From Sphingomonas sp. GM_Shp_1 (lineage in GTDB: Bacteria; Pseudomonadota; Alphaproteobacteria; Sphingomonadales; Sphingomonadaceae): a DNA stretch of 64,000 nucleotides. Position 1 is the first letter of the stretch. Each line of letters opens with the position of its first letter. Where the stretch lies: the NCBI RefSeq assembly GCF_026540895.1, contig NZ_JALNUR010000002.1, forward strand, positions 186,001-250,000, in the 5' to 3' direction. The position numbers and the translations under genes are program-made. Under the pieces are notes generated by a model. That model ran no database searches, was not told the origin of the DNA, and saw nothing but the letters and a program-made list of their open reading frames with translations. Positions 56,336-64,000 of the stretch are shown in pieces.

Positions 56336-58939
56336 ATGGACAACCAGCGCAGCGCCGCCCAACCCAGCATGACCCCCGCCGCGATCCGGCGAGAGGATTA
56401 TACGCCCCCCGCCTGGGCGGTGCCGCAGGTGGCGCTGGACTTCGCATTGGACCCCAGCGAGACGCGGGTCCGCGCCGCGCTGACCGTCACGCGCAGCGGC
56501 GCGCATGACGAACCGTTGCGGCTGGACGGTGCGGGCCAGACGCCCTTGTCGGTCGTGGTCGACGGCGTCGCGGTCAACGACTGGCGGATCGAGGGGGAGC
56601 AACTCGTCGTGCCGCTGTCGGGCGACGCGCATGTCGTCGAGACCGAGGTGACGATCGCGCCCGATCGCAACACCCAGTTGATGGGCCTCTACGCCTCGGG
56701 CGGCAATCTGTGCACCCAGTGCGAGGCGGAGGGGTTTCGCCGCATCACCTTCTTCCCCGACCGTCCCGATGTGCTGAGCGTCTATCGCGTGCGGATGACG
56801 GCGGACCGGGACCGCTATCCGGTGCTGCTCGCCAATGGCGATCCGGTGGCCAGCGGCGAGAATGACGACGGCACCCATTGGGCGGAGTGGCACGACCCCT
56901 TCCCCAAGCCCTGCTATCTCTTCGCGCTGGTGGCGGGCGACCTGGCGGTCAACGCCTCCACCTTCACCACGATGAGCGGGCGCGAGCTGCAACTCGGCAT
57001 CTGGGTGCGCGCCGCCGACCTGCCCAAGACCGATCACGCGCTCCACGCGCTGAAGCTCTCCATGGCCTGGGACGAGCGGGTCTATGGCCGCGAGTATGAC
57101 CTGGACGTGTTCAACATCGTCGCGGTCGACGATTTCAACTTCGGCGCGATGGAGAATAAGGGGCTGAACATCTTCAACAGCCGCTACATCCTGGCCGATC
57201 CCGACACCGCGACCGATTACGATTACGACGCGATCGCCGCCGTCGTCGCGCATGAATATTTCCACAACTGGTCGGGCAACCGGATCACCTGCCGCGACTG
57301 GTTCCAGCTTTCCCTGAAGGAAGGCTTCACCGTCTATCGCGACCAGTGTTTCTCCGCCGATCAGGGTTCGGCGGCGGTCAAGCGGATCGAGGAGGTGCGC
57401 GGCCTTCGCGCCAGCCAGTTCCCCGAGGATTCGGGGCCGCTCGCCCATCCGGTGCGCCCCGAAAGCTATATCGAGATCAGCAATTTCTACACGGCCACCA
57501 TCTACAACAAGGGGGCCGAACTGATCCGCATGATGGCGACGATCCTGGGCCCGGTGAAGTTCCGCGCCGCGACCGACCTGTATTTCAGCCGCTTCGACGG
57601 CACCGCCGCCACGTGCGAGGATTTCGTCGCCTGTATGGAGGAAGCGGGCGGCGTCGACCTGACCCAGTTCCGCCTCTGGTATAGCCAGGCAGGCACACCG
57701 CGCGTCTCGGCGGGGTTGAGCCATGAGCCCGGCGGCGGGCGCGCGACCCTGCGCCTGGCCCAGCATGTCCCCGCCACGCCGGGACAGAGCGTCAAACAGC
57801 CGATGCTGCTGCCGCTCAAGGTCCGGCTGTTCGGCGCGGAAACCGGGCGTCCGCTGACCGACGAGCGGCTGATCCTGCTCGACCAGGTGGCCGAGACGAT
57901 CGTCTTCGAGGCCGTCACAGAGCGGCCCGTCCTGTCGATCAATCGCGGCTTTTCCGCCCCCGTGGTGATCGAAAGCGACCGGAGCGCGACGGACCTGGCG
58001 TTCCTGTCGGCGCATGACGACGACCCCTTCGCCCGGTACGAGGCGATGCAGCAGTTGATGCTCGATACGCTGGTCGCGGGCACGATCGATGGCGAGGTGC
58101 AGGCCGATGCGGTGATCGACGCGGTCGCGCGGACGCTGGAGGCCGAGGGGCTGGAGCCCGCCTTCCTCGCCGAGGCCGTGCTGCTGCCGTCCGAGAATTT
58201 CATCGGCGACCAGTTGGTGACGGTCGACCCGGACGCGATCCATGTCGCGCGCGAAACCTTGCGCCAACGACTGGGTCTTGCGCTGGAGCCGGTGTGGCGG
58301 CGGCTTTATGCCGAGATGGCGCAAGGGGCCTATGTCTATTCGCCCGACGCCAAGGGGCGGCGGCGGCTGCGCAACGTCGCGCTCGGCTATATCGCGGCGA
58401 GCGGCGCGCCCGACGCCGCCGCGCTCGCCTTCGCGCAGTTCGAGACTGCGGACAATATGACCGACCGGCAGGCGGCGATGACCACGCTGGTCAGTTCGGA
58501 CGCACCCGAACGCGAGATCGCGCTGGCCCGGTTCCACGACCGCTATGCCGACAATCCGCTGGTGCTGGACAAATGGTTCCAGACCCAGGCGCTATCCTCG
58601 CGCAGCGACACCGGCGCGGTGGTCGCGAAACTGGTCGAGCATCCCGACTTCACTCTCGCCAATCCCAACCGCGCACGTGCGCTGATCGGGGCGTTCGGGA
58701 TGAACCAGCGCGCGCTCAACGCCGCGGACGGTTCGGGCTATCGCTTCCTGGCGGACCAGTTGATCGCGCTCGACCGGCTGAACCCGCAGACCGCGGCCAA
58801 GCTGCTGCCGCCGCTGGGCCGCTGGCGGCGGTTCGACACCAAGCGTTCGCGGCTGATGTGCGCGGAGCTGATCCGCATCGTCGGGACGCCCGGCCTGTCC
58901 AAGGATCTGTTCGAGCAGGCGTCGAAGAGCCTCGAGTGA
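56336..58939 (+). CDS. pepN: Aminopeptidase N (M1 family)
   Basis: 867 aa from ATG 56336. The GAMEN exopeptidase motif (ATGGAGAATAAG region, residues near 276) and HEYFHNWSGNRI zinc-binding motif (HExxH plus later Glu in LKEGFT) are both present, with the usual C-terminal helical domain. It removes N-terminal residues from peptides in the cytosol. Length and architecture are standard for gamma- and alphaproteobacterial PepN. The stop abuts an intergenic repeat. Confidence 0.95.
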   Translation: MDNQRSAAQPSMTPAAIRREDYTPPAWAVPQVALDFALDPSETRVRAALTVTRSGAHDEPLRLDGAGQTPLSVVVDGVAVNDWRIEGEQLVVPLSGDAHVVETEVTIAPDRNTQLMGLYASGGNLCTQCEAEGFRRITFFPDRPDVLSVYRVRMTADRDRYPVLLANGDPVASGENDDGTHWAEWHDPFPKPCYLFALVAGDLAVNASTFTTMSGRELQLGIWVRAADLPKTDHALHALKLSMAWDERVYGREYDLDVFNIVAVDDFNFGAMENKGLNIFNSRYILADPDTATDYDYDAIAAVVAHEYFHNWSGNRITCRDWFQLSLKEGFTVYRDQCFSADQGSAAVKRIEEVRGLRASQFPEDSGPLAHPVRPESYIEISNFYTATIYNKGAELIRMMATILGPVKFRAATDLYFSRFDGTAATCEDFVACMEEAGGVDLTQFRLWYSQAGTPRVSAGLSHEPGGGRATLRLAQHVPATPGQSVKQPMLLPLKVRLFGAETGRPLTDERLILLDQVAETIVFEAVTERPVLSINRGFSAPVVIESDRSATDLAFLSAHDDDPFARYEAMQQLMLDTLVAGTIDGEVQADAVIDAVARTLEAEGLEPAFLAEAVLLPSENFIGDQLVTVDPDAIHVARETLRQRLGLALEPVWRRLYAEMAQGAYVYSPDAKGRRRLRNVALGYIAASGAPDAAALAFAQFETADNMTDRQAAMTTLVSSDAPEREIALARFHDRYADNPLVLDKWFQTQALSSRSDTGAVVAKLVEHPDFTLANPNRARALIGAFGMNQRALNAADGSGYRFLADQLIALDRLNPQTAAKLLPPLGRWRRFDTKRSRLMCAELIRIVGTPGLSKDLFEQASKSLE

Positions 58940-59065
58940 TCCTCCCCGGCACGGGAAGGGGGACCGTCGCGAAGCGGTGGTGGAGGGGGGCTTCGGCAAA
59001 CCGAGTCCCGTGTCGCACTCCCCCTCCACCAGCTTCGCGGGTCACCCTCCCCTTCCAGGGGAGGA
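58940..59065. repeat. Palindromic repeat between convergent genes
   Basis: Left part TCCTCCCCGGCACGGGAAGG through GGTGGTGGAGGGGG is mirrored by CCCCCTCCACCAGC through CCTTCCAGGGGAGGA. The element exactly fills the gap between the pepN stop and the convergent esterase stop, and could act as terminator for both. Confidence 0.7.
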
Positions 59066-59992
59066 TTATTTCGCCGTCAGGAACCCCTCCATCACGATCC
59101 AGCGGTAAAAGGCGTCGAACCACCCGGTGCTGGTCGTCTTCTTCGGATACATGCCGAAGCCGTGCCCGCCCTGGCCATAGAGATGGAACTCGACCGGCTT
59201 CTTCGCCGCCATCCACTGGTCGATCAGGCCGAAGCCCTTGCCCGCGAACAGCGGATCGTCGGCGGCGATCGCCGCGAACATGGGCGGCGCGTCGGCGGGG
59301 ACGGTCATCGGCTGGAGCGGGCCATAGATGTCGCCGATAAAGGCCGGCTTGGCCTGCCCGTCGAGCACGGTCGCGACGGTCAGCATCGCGCCCGCCGAAA
59401 AGCCGACCATGCCGATCCGGTCGGGATCGACCTTCCACTCGCCCGCGCGCTGACGGACCAGCGCGAAGGCGGCGCGCGAGTCGGCGATCTGCGGCGCTAG
59501 GCCCTTCAGCGCGTCTTCCGGGCTGGGCCGTGCGGCGGGGCGCGCCACGCTGGAGAACATCGCCGCCATCGACTTCTCGAATTCCCCCATATCGGCGGGC
59601 GTCTGATTCAGCCGATATTTGAGGACGAAGGCGGCGATACCGCGATCGGCCAGCGCCTTGGCGACGTCCCAGCCCTCATTCTGCATCGACAGGGTGCGGA
59701 AACCGCCACCCGGCGCCACGATCACCGCCGCGCCGGTCGCCTTGGCCGGATCGGGCAGGAAGGGGGTCAGCGTCGCCTCGGTCACGTTGCGGACGAAGAC
59801 GCTGTTATACTGGCTGTGCCAGCTTTCCTTGTTCTTCGCGCCCGGCAAGGGTCCGGTGTCGAGCGCGATGGCGTTCGGCTGTGCGGGTATGGCGATCGGT
59901 GCCATCTTGTCGCTCTGTGCTATGGCGGGTCCCGCCACTGATAGCGCAAGCATGGCGGCCAGCGCATGGCCGATCCAGCGATTGGACTTCAT
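59066..59992 (-). CDS. Secreted alpha/beta-hydrolase (esterase/dienelactone hydrolase-like)
   Basis: 308 aa. A signal peptide (HALAAMLALSVAGPAIAQ) precedes an alpha/beta-hydrolase fold with oxyanion loop VIVAPGGGFRTLS, nucleophile GFSAGAML, an acidic FAAIAADDPLF region and the catalytic His in GGHGFGMYPK. This combination is common in bacterial carbohydrate esterase-like hydrolases. The product is periplasmic; the substrate cannot be assigned. Confidence 0.8.
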   Translation of the reverse strand: MKSNRWIGHALAAMLALSVAGPAIAQSDKMAPIAIPAQPNAIALDTGPLPGAKNKESWHSQYNSVFVRNVTEATLTPFLPDPAKATGAAVIVAPGGGFRTLSMQNEGWDVAKALADRGIAAFVLKYRLNQTPADMGEFEKSMAAMFSSVARPAARPSPEDALKGLAPQIADSRAAFALVRQRAGEWKVDPDRIGMVGFSAGAMLTVATVLDGQAKPAFIGDIYGPLQPMTVPADAPPMFAAIAADDPLFAGKGFGLIDQWMAAKKPVEFHLYGQGGHGFGMYPKKTTSTGWFDAFYRWIVMEGFLTAK

Positions 59993-60100
59993 ATCCCCTC
60001 CTGTCCTCCGTGGGTTATGTCCCTACGGTCGGACGGGGATGGTACGCTTCGAGGCGCGGGGTGCAAGGGAAATGTTAAGGCTAACAGGGAGTGAGGCGTG

Positions 60101-60185
60101 GGCTTCGACTTCGCTCAGCCTGAACGGCTTTCAGTATCTGACTCTTGCCCTCAAACCCCGTTCAGCCTGAGCGAAGTCGAAGGCC
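60101..60185. repeat. Palindromic repeat with CTTCGACTTCGCTCAG arms
   Basis: GGCTTCGACTTCGCTCAGCC (60101-60120) continues into TGAACGG; CCGTTCAG at 60158 starts the mirrored arm ending at 60185. One mismatch pair. Same family as 54314-54388. Confidence 0.7.
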
Positions 60186-60197
60186 AAGGGAATTCCC

Positions 60198-60563
60198 TCA
60201 GAACAACCGCCCCCCATTGGGCACCGCCAGATCCGGCGCGATCAGCACCACCTGCCCATCGGCATCGGGGAAACCCAGAGTCAGCACCTCGGACATCATC
60301 GGCCCGATCTGGCGCGGCGGAAAATTGACCACCGCCGCGACCTGCCGCCCGACCAGCGTCTCCGGCGTATAATGCCAGGTGATCTGCGCCGAGGAGCGCT
60401 TGACGCCGATGACCTCGCCGAAATCGATGGTCAGCTTGATCGCGGGCTTGCGCGCCTCCGGGAAGGGTTCGGCGGCGATGACGGTCCCGACGCGGATGTC
60501 GACCGCCAGGAAATCCTCGATCCCGATCCGGGGCGCAGGCGCGTCAGAAGTCGACATTGTCAT
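60198..60563 (-). CDS. csaA: tRNA-binding protein CsaA-like
   Basis: 121 aa with the EMAPII/OB-fold of Csa[39 protein letters not shown] and [17 protein letters not shown]. CsaA binds tRNA and is described as an export-related chaperone in Bacillus. The start could be the second or third Met. It overlaps the GST-like gene upstream by 20 bases on the same strand. Confidence 0.85.
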   Translation of the reverse strand: MTMSTSDAPAPRIGIEDFLAVDIRVGTVIAAEPFPEARKPAIKLTIDFGEVIGVKRSSAQITWHYTPETLVGRQVAAVVNFPPRQIGPMMSEVLTLGFPDADGQVVLIAPDLAVPNGGRLF

Positions 60564-61215
60564 AATGCGAAGGCGGGGTGACCATTTCCATCCGCTCGGA
60601 CAGGAGCGGGCGGAAGGAGGGGCGACTCTTCAACCCGCGATACCAGCGCGCGGTCTGCTCATGCCCCTTCCAGTCGATACCGCCCAGATAATCGGCGACC
60701 GAAATCTGCGCCGCCGCCGCCAGATCGGCGAGGCTCATCGTCGCCCCGCCCAGCCAGTTGCGATGGTCGAGCAGATAGTCGGTATAGTCGAGATGCCCGA
60801 CCGCGGCTTTCATCGCCTCGCGCAGGCCCTTGGCATCGGGGCTGCCGGTACGGGCGACGCGCTTGACCATGCGCTCGTGGAGCAGGGGGCCGGTCACGTC
60901 CTGATAGAAATGCGTGTCGAACCACGTCACCAGCCGCCTTATCTCGGCACGATTGACGGCGGTGCCGTTGATCATCGCCGACTTCTCGACCGTCTCCTCG
61001 AAAAACTCCGAGATCGCCATGGAATCGACCAGCAGCACGCCGCGCTCCTCATCGACCATCACCGGGGTCTGCCCGGCGGGGTTCATGTCGAGGAATTCGT
61101 CGCGCCGCTGCCACGGCGATTCGCGCACCAACTCATAACCGACGCCCTTCTCGCCCAGCAGAAGCCGGACCTTGCGCGAGAAGGGACAGAGGGGGAATTG
61201 ATAGAGTTGCCACAT
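60544..61215 (-). CDS. fzlA: FzlA-like glutathione S-transferase-family protein
   Basis: 223 aa from MWQLYQ at 61215; an upstream start adds three residues. The GST N-domain shows [24 protein letters not shown] and GQTPVMV; the C-domain ends [26 protein letters not shown], the conserved tail of Caulobacter FzlA. FzlA binds FtsZ and regulates constriction; it need not have transferase activity. The call by recognition is strong though not tested by alignment. Confidence 0.8.
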   Translation of the reverse strand: MWQLYQFPLCPFSRKVRLLLGEKGVGYELVRESPWQRRDEFLDMNPAGQTPVMVDEERGVLLVDSMAISEFFEETVEKSAMINGTAVNRAEIRRLVTWFDTHFYQDVTGPLLHERMVKRVARTGSPDAKGLREAMKAAVGHLDYTDYLLDHRNWLGGATMSLADLAAAAQISVADYLGGIDWKGHEQTARWYRGLKSRPSFRPLLSERMEMVTPPSHYDNVDF

Positions 61216-61268
61216 ACCCCCCATCTAAGCGGCGCGACGCCTTTGCGCCAACCCCGGCAAGAATGTTT

Positions 61269-62720
61269 TCAACGCCCGCGCGCGACGGGGCGGCGCAGCC
61301 GTCGCCAGCCCAGCACCACGCCGCTGATCGACAGAACCAGCCCGGCGATCGACCAAAGCCACATCCAGCCGGTCCAGACCCGGTGATGCACCGTCAACCA
61401 CGGCCAGTCCCAGGTGTGGAGCAGCGTATAGACCCAGCGATAGGCGCGGCGCACCCGGTCCTGCCGTTCGACCAGCGCACCGCTCATCGGATCGACATAG
61501 AGCCAGGTTTGCGCGGCATCGTCGAAGCGCAGGCGGATCAGCGGCAGGCCCGAGGGCTGGGTCCAATAGAAATCGGGGGCGGTCAGCACCTCACTGCCGA
61601 TCAGATGGCCGCCCGGAACCAGCATCGCCGCCACCCGGGCGGGATCGGCGGGCCGCGCCGGGGCAAGGTCCGCCTGCTCCAGCCAGCGCGGATGCGGCGA
61701 GGCGCGGTCGATCGCGATCCGCCGAAGTCCCGCATCGCCGCTCCATTCGACGCTGCGCGCGCCCTCCGCGACCTGCCGCAGCCGGTCGAGCGCATGCGGC
61801 TCGCCCGCCTGGCCCGCATAGGCGCGCATCGCCGCCTCGGGTGCGCTCCCCCCGGCAAAGCCATGCCCCGGATCGACCGACAGCCATCCGCTGACGATCC
61901 AGGTCGTCAGCATCACGCCACCCAGCAACCCGCTGACATGATGCCAGAGCATCCAGCCATGATAGGGCGTCACCCGCCCGCCCCGATAGCGCCGCCGCCC
62001 CGGCCGCATCCGCAACAGGCCGATCCACAGGCCGGTCAGCGCGACCGCGATGCACGGGCCCGACACCCACATCACCGCCTGCCGCCAATTCTCTCGGTCG
62101 CGGCGCAACATGGTGGGATAGAGCCAGTGCGGCACCGACCCCAGCCAGTTCCACCAACGCTGCCGCCCGGTCGTCCGCTGCACCGGCTGGCCGGTCAGGC
62201 TGGAGATATAGAGTTCGGTCCCGGCACCATCGGCCAGCGTCGCCTTCCACAAGGGACGGTGCCGGTCGAATCCGCCCGCGACGGTCCATTGGTCGTCCGC
62301 GATCGGGGCGACACTGCGCACCGCCGCGCCGCCGAAGCGCGCCGCGACACGGGTCGCCAGTGCGGCATCGACGGCGGCGGGTACGGTGCCCGTCGCCGCC
62401 GACAGGAGGCGGGTGTCACCCTCCGCCCCCTCGATCCGCCAGACCGGCGAACCGTCGCGCATTTCCAGCGTGATGCGGCGCGCCATTCCTTCCCCGACCG
62501 GCGCCTGATGCACGCGGCCCCAGTCGATCTGCTCCGCCCCCGACCAGCTCTGGGCGGGGGTCAGCGCGGGATAGGGGACGTACATCATCACCAGCCCGCT
62601 GGCGAACCACATCACGAAGAACAGGCAGGCGACGATCCCGACCCAGCGATGGGTGAGGAAGGCCAGCCGGACCGCCGCCCTTCCCCAGCGTCGATCAGAA
62701 CGCCGCACGAAGCCCCACAT
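61269..62720 (-). CDS. PepSY-associated transmembrane protein
   Basis: 483 aa from MWGFVRRSD at 62720; the longer frame overlaps the receptor gene more. N-terminal HRWVGIVACLFFVMWFASGLVMMYVPYP and further TM helices at LTGLWIGLLRM, GLLGGVMLTTWIVSGWLSVDPGH, and C-terminal SIAGLVLSISGVVLGW give a four-helix PepSY_TM architecture. Members such as PiuB-like proteins are linked to siderophore-iron release. Its start lies within the end of a TonB-dependent receptor gene, supporting coupling to iron uptake. Confidence 0.8.
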   Translation of the reverse strand: MWGFVRRSDRRWGRAAVRLAFLTHRWVGIVACLFFVMWFASGLVMMYVPYPALTPAQSWSGAEQIDWGRVHQAPVGEGMARRITLEMRDGSPVWRIEGAEGDTRLLSAATGTVPAAVDAALATRVAARFGGAAVRSVAPIADDQWTVAGGFDRHRPLWKATLADGAGTELYISSLTGQPVQRTTGRQRWWNWLGSVPHWLYPTMLRRDRENWRQAVMWVSGPCIAVALTGLWIGLLRMRPGRRRYRGGRVTPYHGWMLWHHVSGLLGGVMLTTWIVSGWLSVDPGHGFAGGSAPEAAMRAYAGQAGEPHALDRLRQVAEGARSVEWSGDAGLRRIAIDRASPHPRWLEQADLAPARPADPARVAAMLVPGGHLIGSEVLTAPDFYWTQPSGLPLIRLRFDDAAQTWLYVDPMSGALVERQDRVRRAYRWVYTLLHTWDWPWLTVHHRVWTGWMWLWSIAGLVLSISGVVLGWRRLRRPVARGR

Positions 62721-64000
62721 CCAGCGAGCGGGGCCGCCCCAATATCCATTGCTGGTCGCCGTAAGAGGTGACCGCATAGGCCTTGTCGAACAGGTTATAG
62801 ACCCGGACATCGACCGCCATGCGCGGGGTCAGGACATAGGACAGGGTACCGTCCACCGTGGCATAGGCCGGAACAGGAAAGCCATTGCCATTGTCCGAAA
62901 AGCGCCGCCCGACATAGCGAAGCCCCGCACGCACCTGTACCCGCGTCGTCGCGTCCCAGCGCAGCCAGAGATTGGCGAGCGCCTCGGGCACGTCGGGCGG
63001 CGTGCGGCCCGTATAGTCCGCCCCGCCCGAGCGGAAATCGTCGAACCGCGCATCCAGCAGCGTGCCGTTGGCGTCGATCCCGAAGCCCTGCGGCAGGTCG
63101 AGCGTCACCGCCGCCTCCACGCCCTGCGCCGAACGCTGGCCGACCTGCTCGACCGGGCTCGACAGCGTGCGCTGCGCCAGCAGGCCGGTCTTGACGATCC
63201 GGTACGCCGCCAGCGTCGCGGTGCCGCGCCCGTTTAGGAACAGCCACTTCGCCCCCGCCTCGATCTGGTGGCCGCGCGCGTTGCTGAACGCCACCTGCCC
63301 GGTCGAGACGGTAGTCAGCGTGCCCAGCGGATCGACCCCGGTGGCATATTGGCCATAAAGGGACAGGGTCGCCATGGGCTGATACACGATTCCCGCGCGC
63401 CAGGTCGCGTTGCGGAAGGTCTTTTCGAAGACGAAGCTGTCCTGCCGCGCGCCACCGGGATAGGCGATCGCCCAGCGGCGGACCTGATTCTCCTCGTAAC
63501 GGACCGCGCCGACCACCGACCATTTCGGCCCGAGCGTCACCCGGTCCTCGGCAAAGACCGCCAGCGCGGTCGTGCGGGTGCGGTATCGCGGCGCGATCCC
63601 CTGCGTATCGAGGAAGCGGCCGGGATCGAAGGCGAAGGGATCGACCGCATCGACCTGCGCGTCCGAACCGAAGTCGTTCTCATGGGTGAAGCGGACCAGA
63701 TTGGCGTCCCCGCCCACCACCAGCGCATTGGCGATACCGGGGGCGATGCCGGTCCGCCACGTCACGCTCGCCTGATCGCCCCATTGGGTCTGGTCGTGGC
63801 GGATGCCGTAATTGCTGCTCCGCCGGATCGTGCCGGGCGCGCCCGCCGATCCGTCCGCGCAACTGCCGCTGGCCGCGACCCAGCAATAGCTTTCCAGATT
63901 GCGCCAGAAACGGTCGCTGGTCAGATAATAGGCGATGTTCGACAGGCTGATGTCCGCACCGGGCGTCCAGTCGATCCGGACGGAGGCGCGGTCGTCGCGG
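62695..64000 (-). CDS. TonB-dependent receptor, 3' part (gene runs off the window)
   Basis: The frame remains open to base 64000 (reading RDDRASVRIDWTPGADISLS at the edge) and ends with YGDQQWILGRPRSLDVGLRAAF, a canonical barrel end with terminal Phe. Only the barrel C-terminus is in view. Together with the PepSY gene it forms a likely iron-uptake operon. The N-terminus, signal and plug lie outside. Confidence 0.85.
   Translation of the reverse strand, partial: RDDRASVRIDWTPGADISLSNIAYYLTSDRFWRNLESYCWVAASGSCADGSAGAPGTIRRSSNYGIRHDQTQWGDQASVTWRTGIAPGIANALVVGGDANLVRFTHENDFGSDAQVDAVDPFAFDPGRFLDTQGIAPRYRTRTTALAVFAEDRVTLGPKWSVVGAVRYEENQVRRWAIAYPGGARQDSFVFEKTFRNATWRAGIVYQPMATLSLYGQYATGVDPLGTLTTVSTGQVAFSNARGHQIEAGAKWLFLNGRGTATLAAYRIVKTGLLAQRTLSSPVEQVGQRSAQGVEAAVTLDLPQGFGIDANGTLLDARFDDFRSGGADYTGRTPPDVPEALANLWLRWDATTRVQVRAGLRYVGRRFSDNGNGFPVPAYATVDGTLSYVLTPRMAVDVRVYNLFDKAYAVTSYGDQQWILGRPRSLDVGLRAAF

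Noticed and set aside
56294..58537. 747-codon minus-strand frame
   Set aside because: Antisense to pepN, which has full GAMEN and HExxH motifs.

Overview
The window looks like chromosome of a Sphingomonas-like alphaproteobacterium. Pointers are high GC with strong codon bias, four TonB-dependent receptors, an FzlA-like cell-division factor, FNR/FixK-type operators, and several families of short palindromic intergenic repeats. The genus is inferred from gene content only; no rRNA is present.

Layout. (1) 1-11.1 kb is an accessory region: a four-gene cassette whose cistrons are joined by three ATGA overlaps (DUF2235/Tle1-like lipase with LysM, secreted NUC1-type nuclease, lipoprotein, small helical protein); an opposing pair of HNH nuclease and methyltransferase-HNH fusion; a cytosolic-plus-membrane gene pair of unknown function; a polytopic membrane protein; and a scar holding the tail of a SigJ-like sigma factor. 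(2) 11.7-20.8 kb is ordinary metabolism and iron uptake: FUSC protein, PoxB-like pyruvate oxidase, esterase, VOC protein and two TonB-dependent receptors. (3) 20.9-32.3 kb is a compact low-oxygen cluster: hemN, an FNR-type regulator with a frameshift, cydDC, cydABX, an intact FNR-type regulator, a hemerythrin-like protein and an acetyl-CoA hydrolase/transferase frameshifted at its start. Four TTGAC-N4-GTCAA palindromes sit in its promoter regions. (4) 32.6-35.5 kb is a large TonB-dependent receptor. (5) 36-45.5 kb is a two-partner-secretion/contact-dependent-inhibition locus: TpsB, a TpsA/CdiA exoprotein cut short at a 343-bp repeat, an out-of-frame CdiA tip carrying a colicin/pyocin-like HNH DNase, an Im-like immunity gene, an orphan gene and a displaced cdiA fragment. 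Its distal part is AT-rich and probably acquired. (6) 45.6-64 kb is mostly housekeeping: tRNA-Thr, a dicarboxylate symporter, a class A penicillin-binding protein, a SulP transporter, threonine aldolase with an EamA exporter, an epimerase-like SDR, an M28 peptidase, PepN, a secreted esterase, CsaA, FzlA, and a PepSY protein with a TonB-dependent receptor cut by the window edge.

Working together. Region 3 reads as one regulon: FNR-type protein would sense low oxygen and switch on cytochrome bd (cydABX), its assembly exporter (cydDC), anaerobic haem synthesis (hemN) and acetate/CoA handling. Two single-base C-run indels inside it are either pseudogenisation or sequencing error. The best candidates for undescribed systems are the gene sets in region 1, followed by the rearranged CDI locus.
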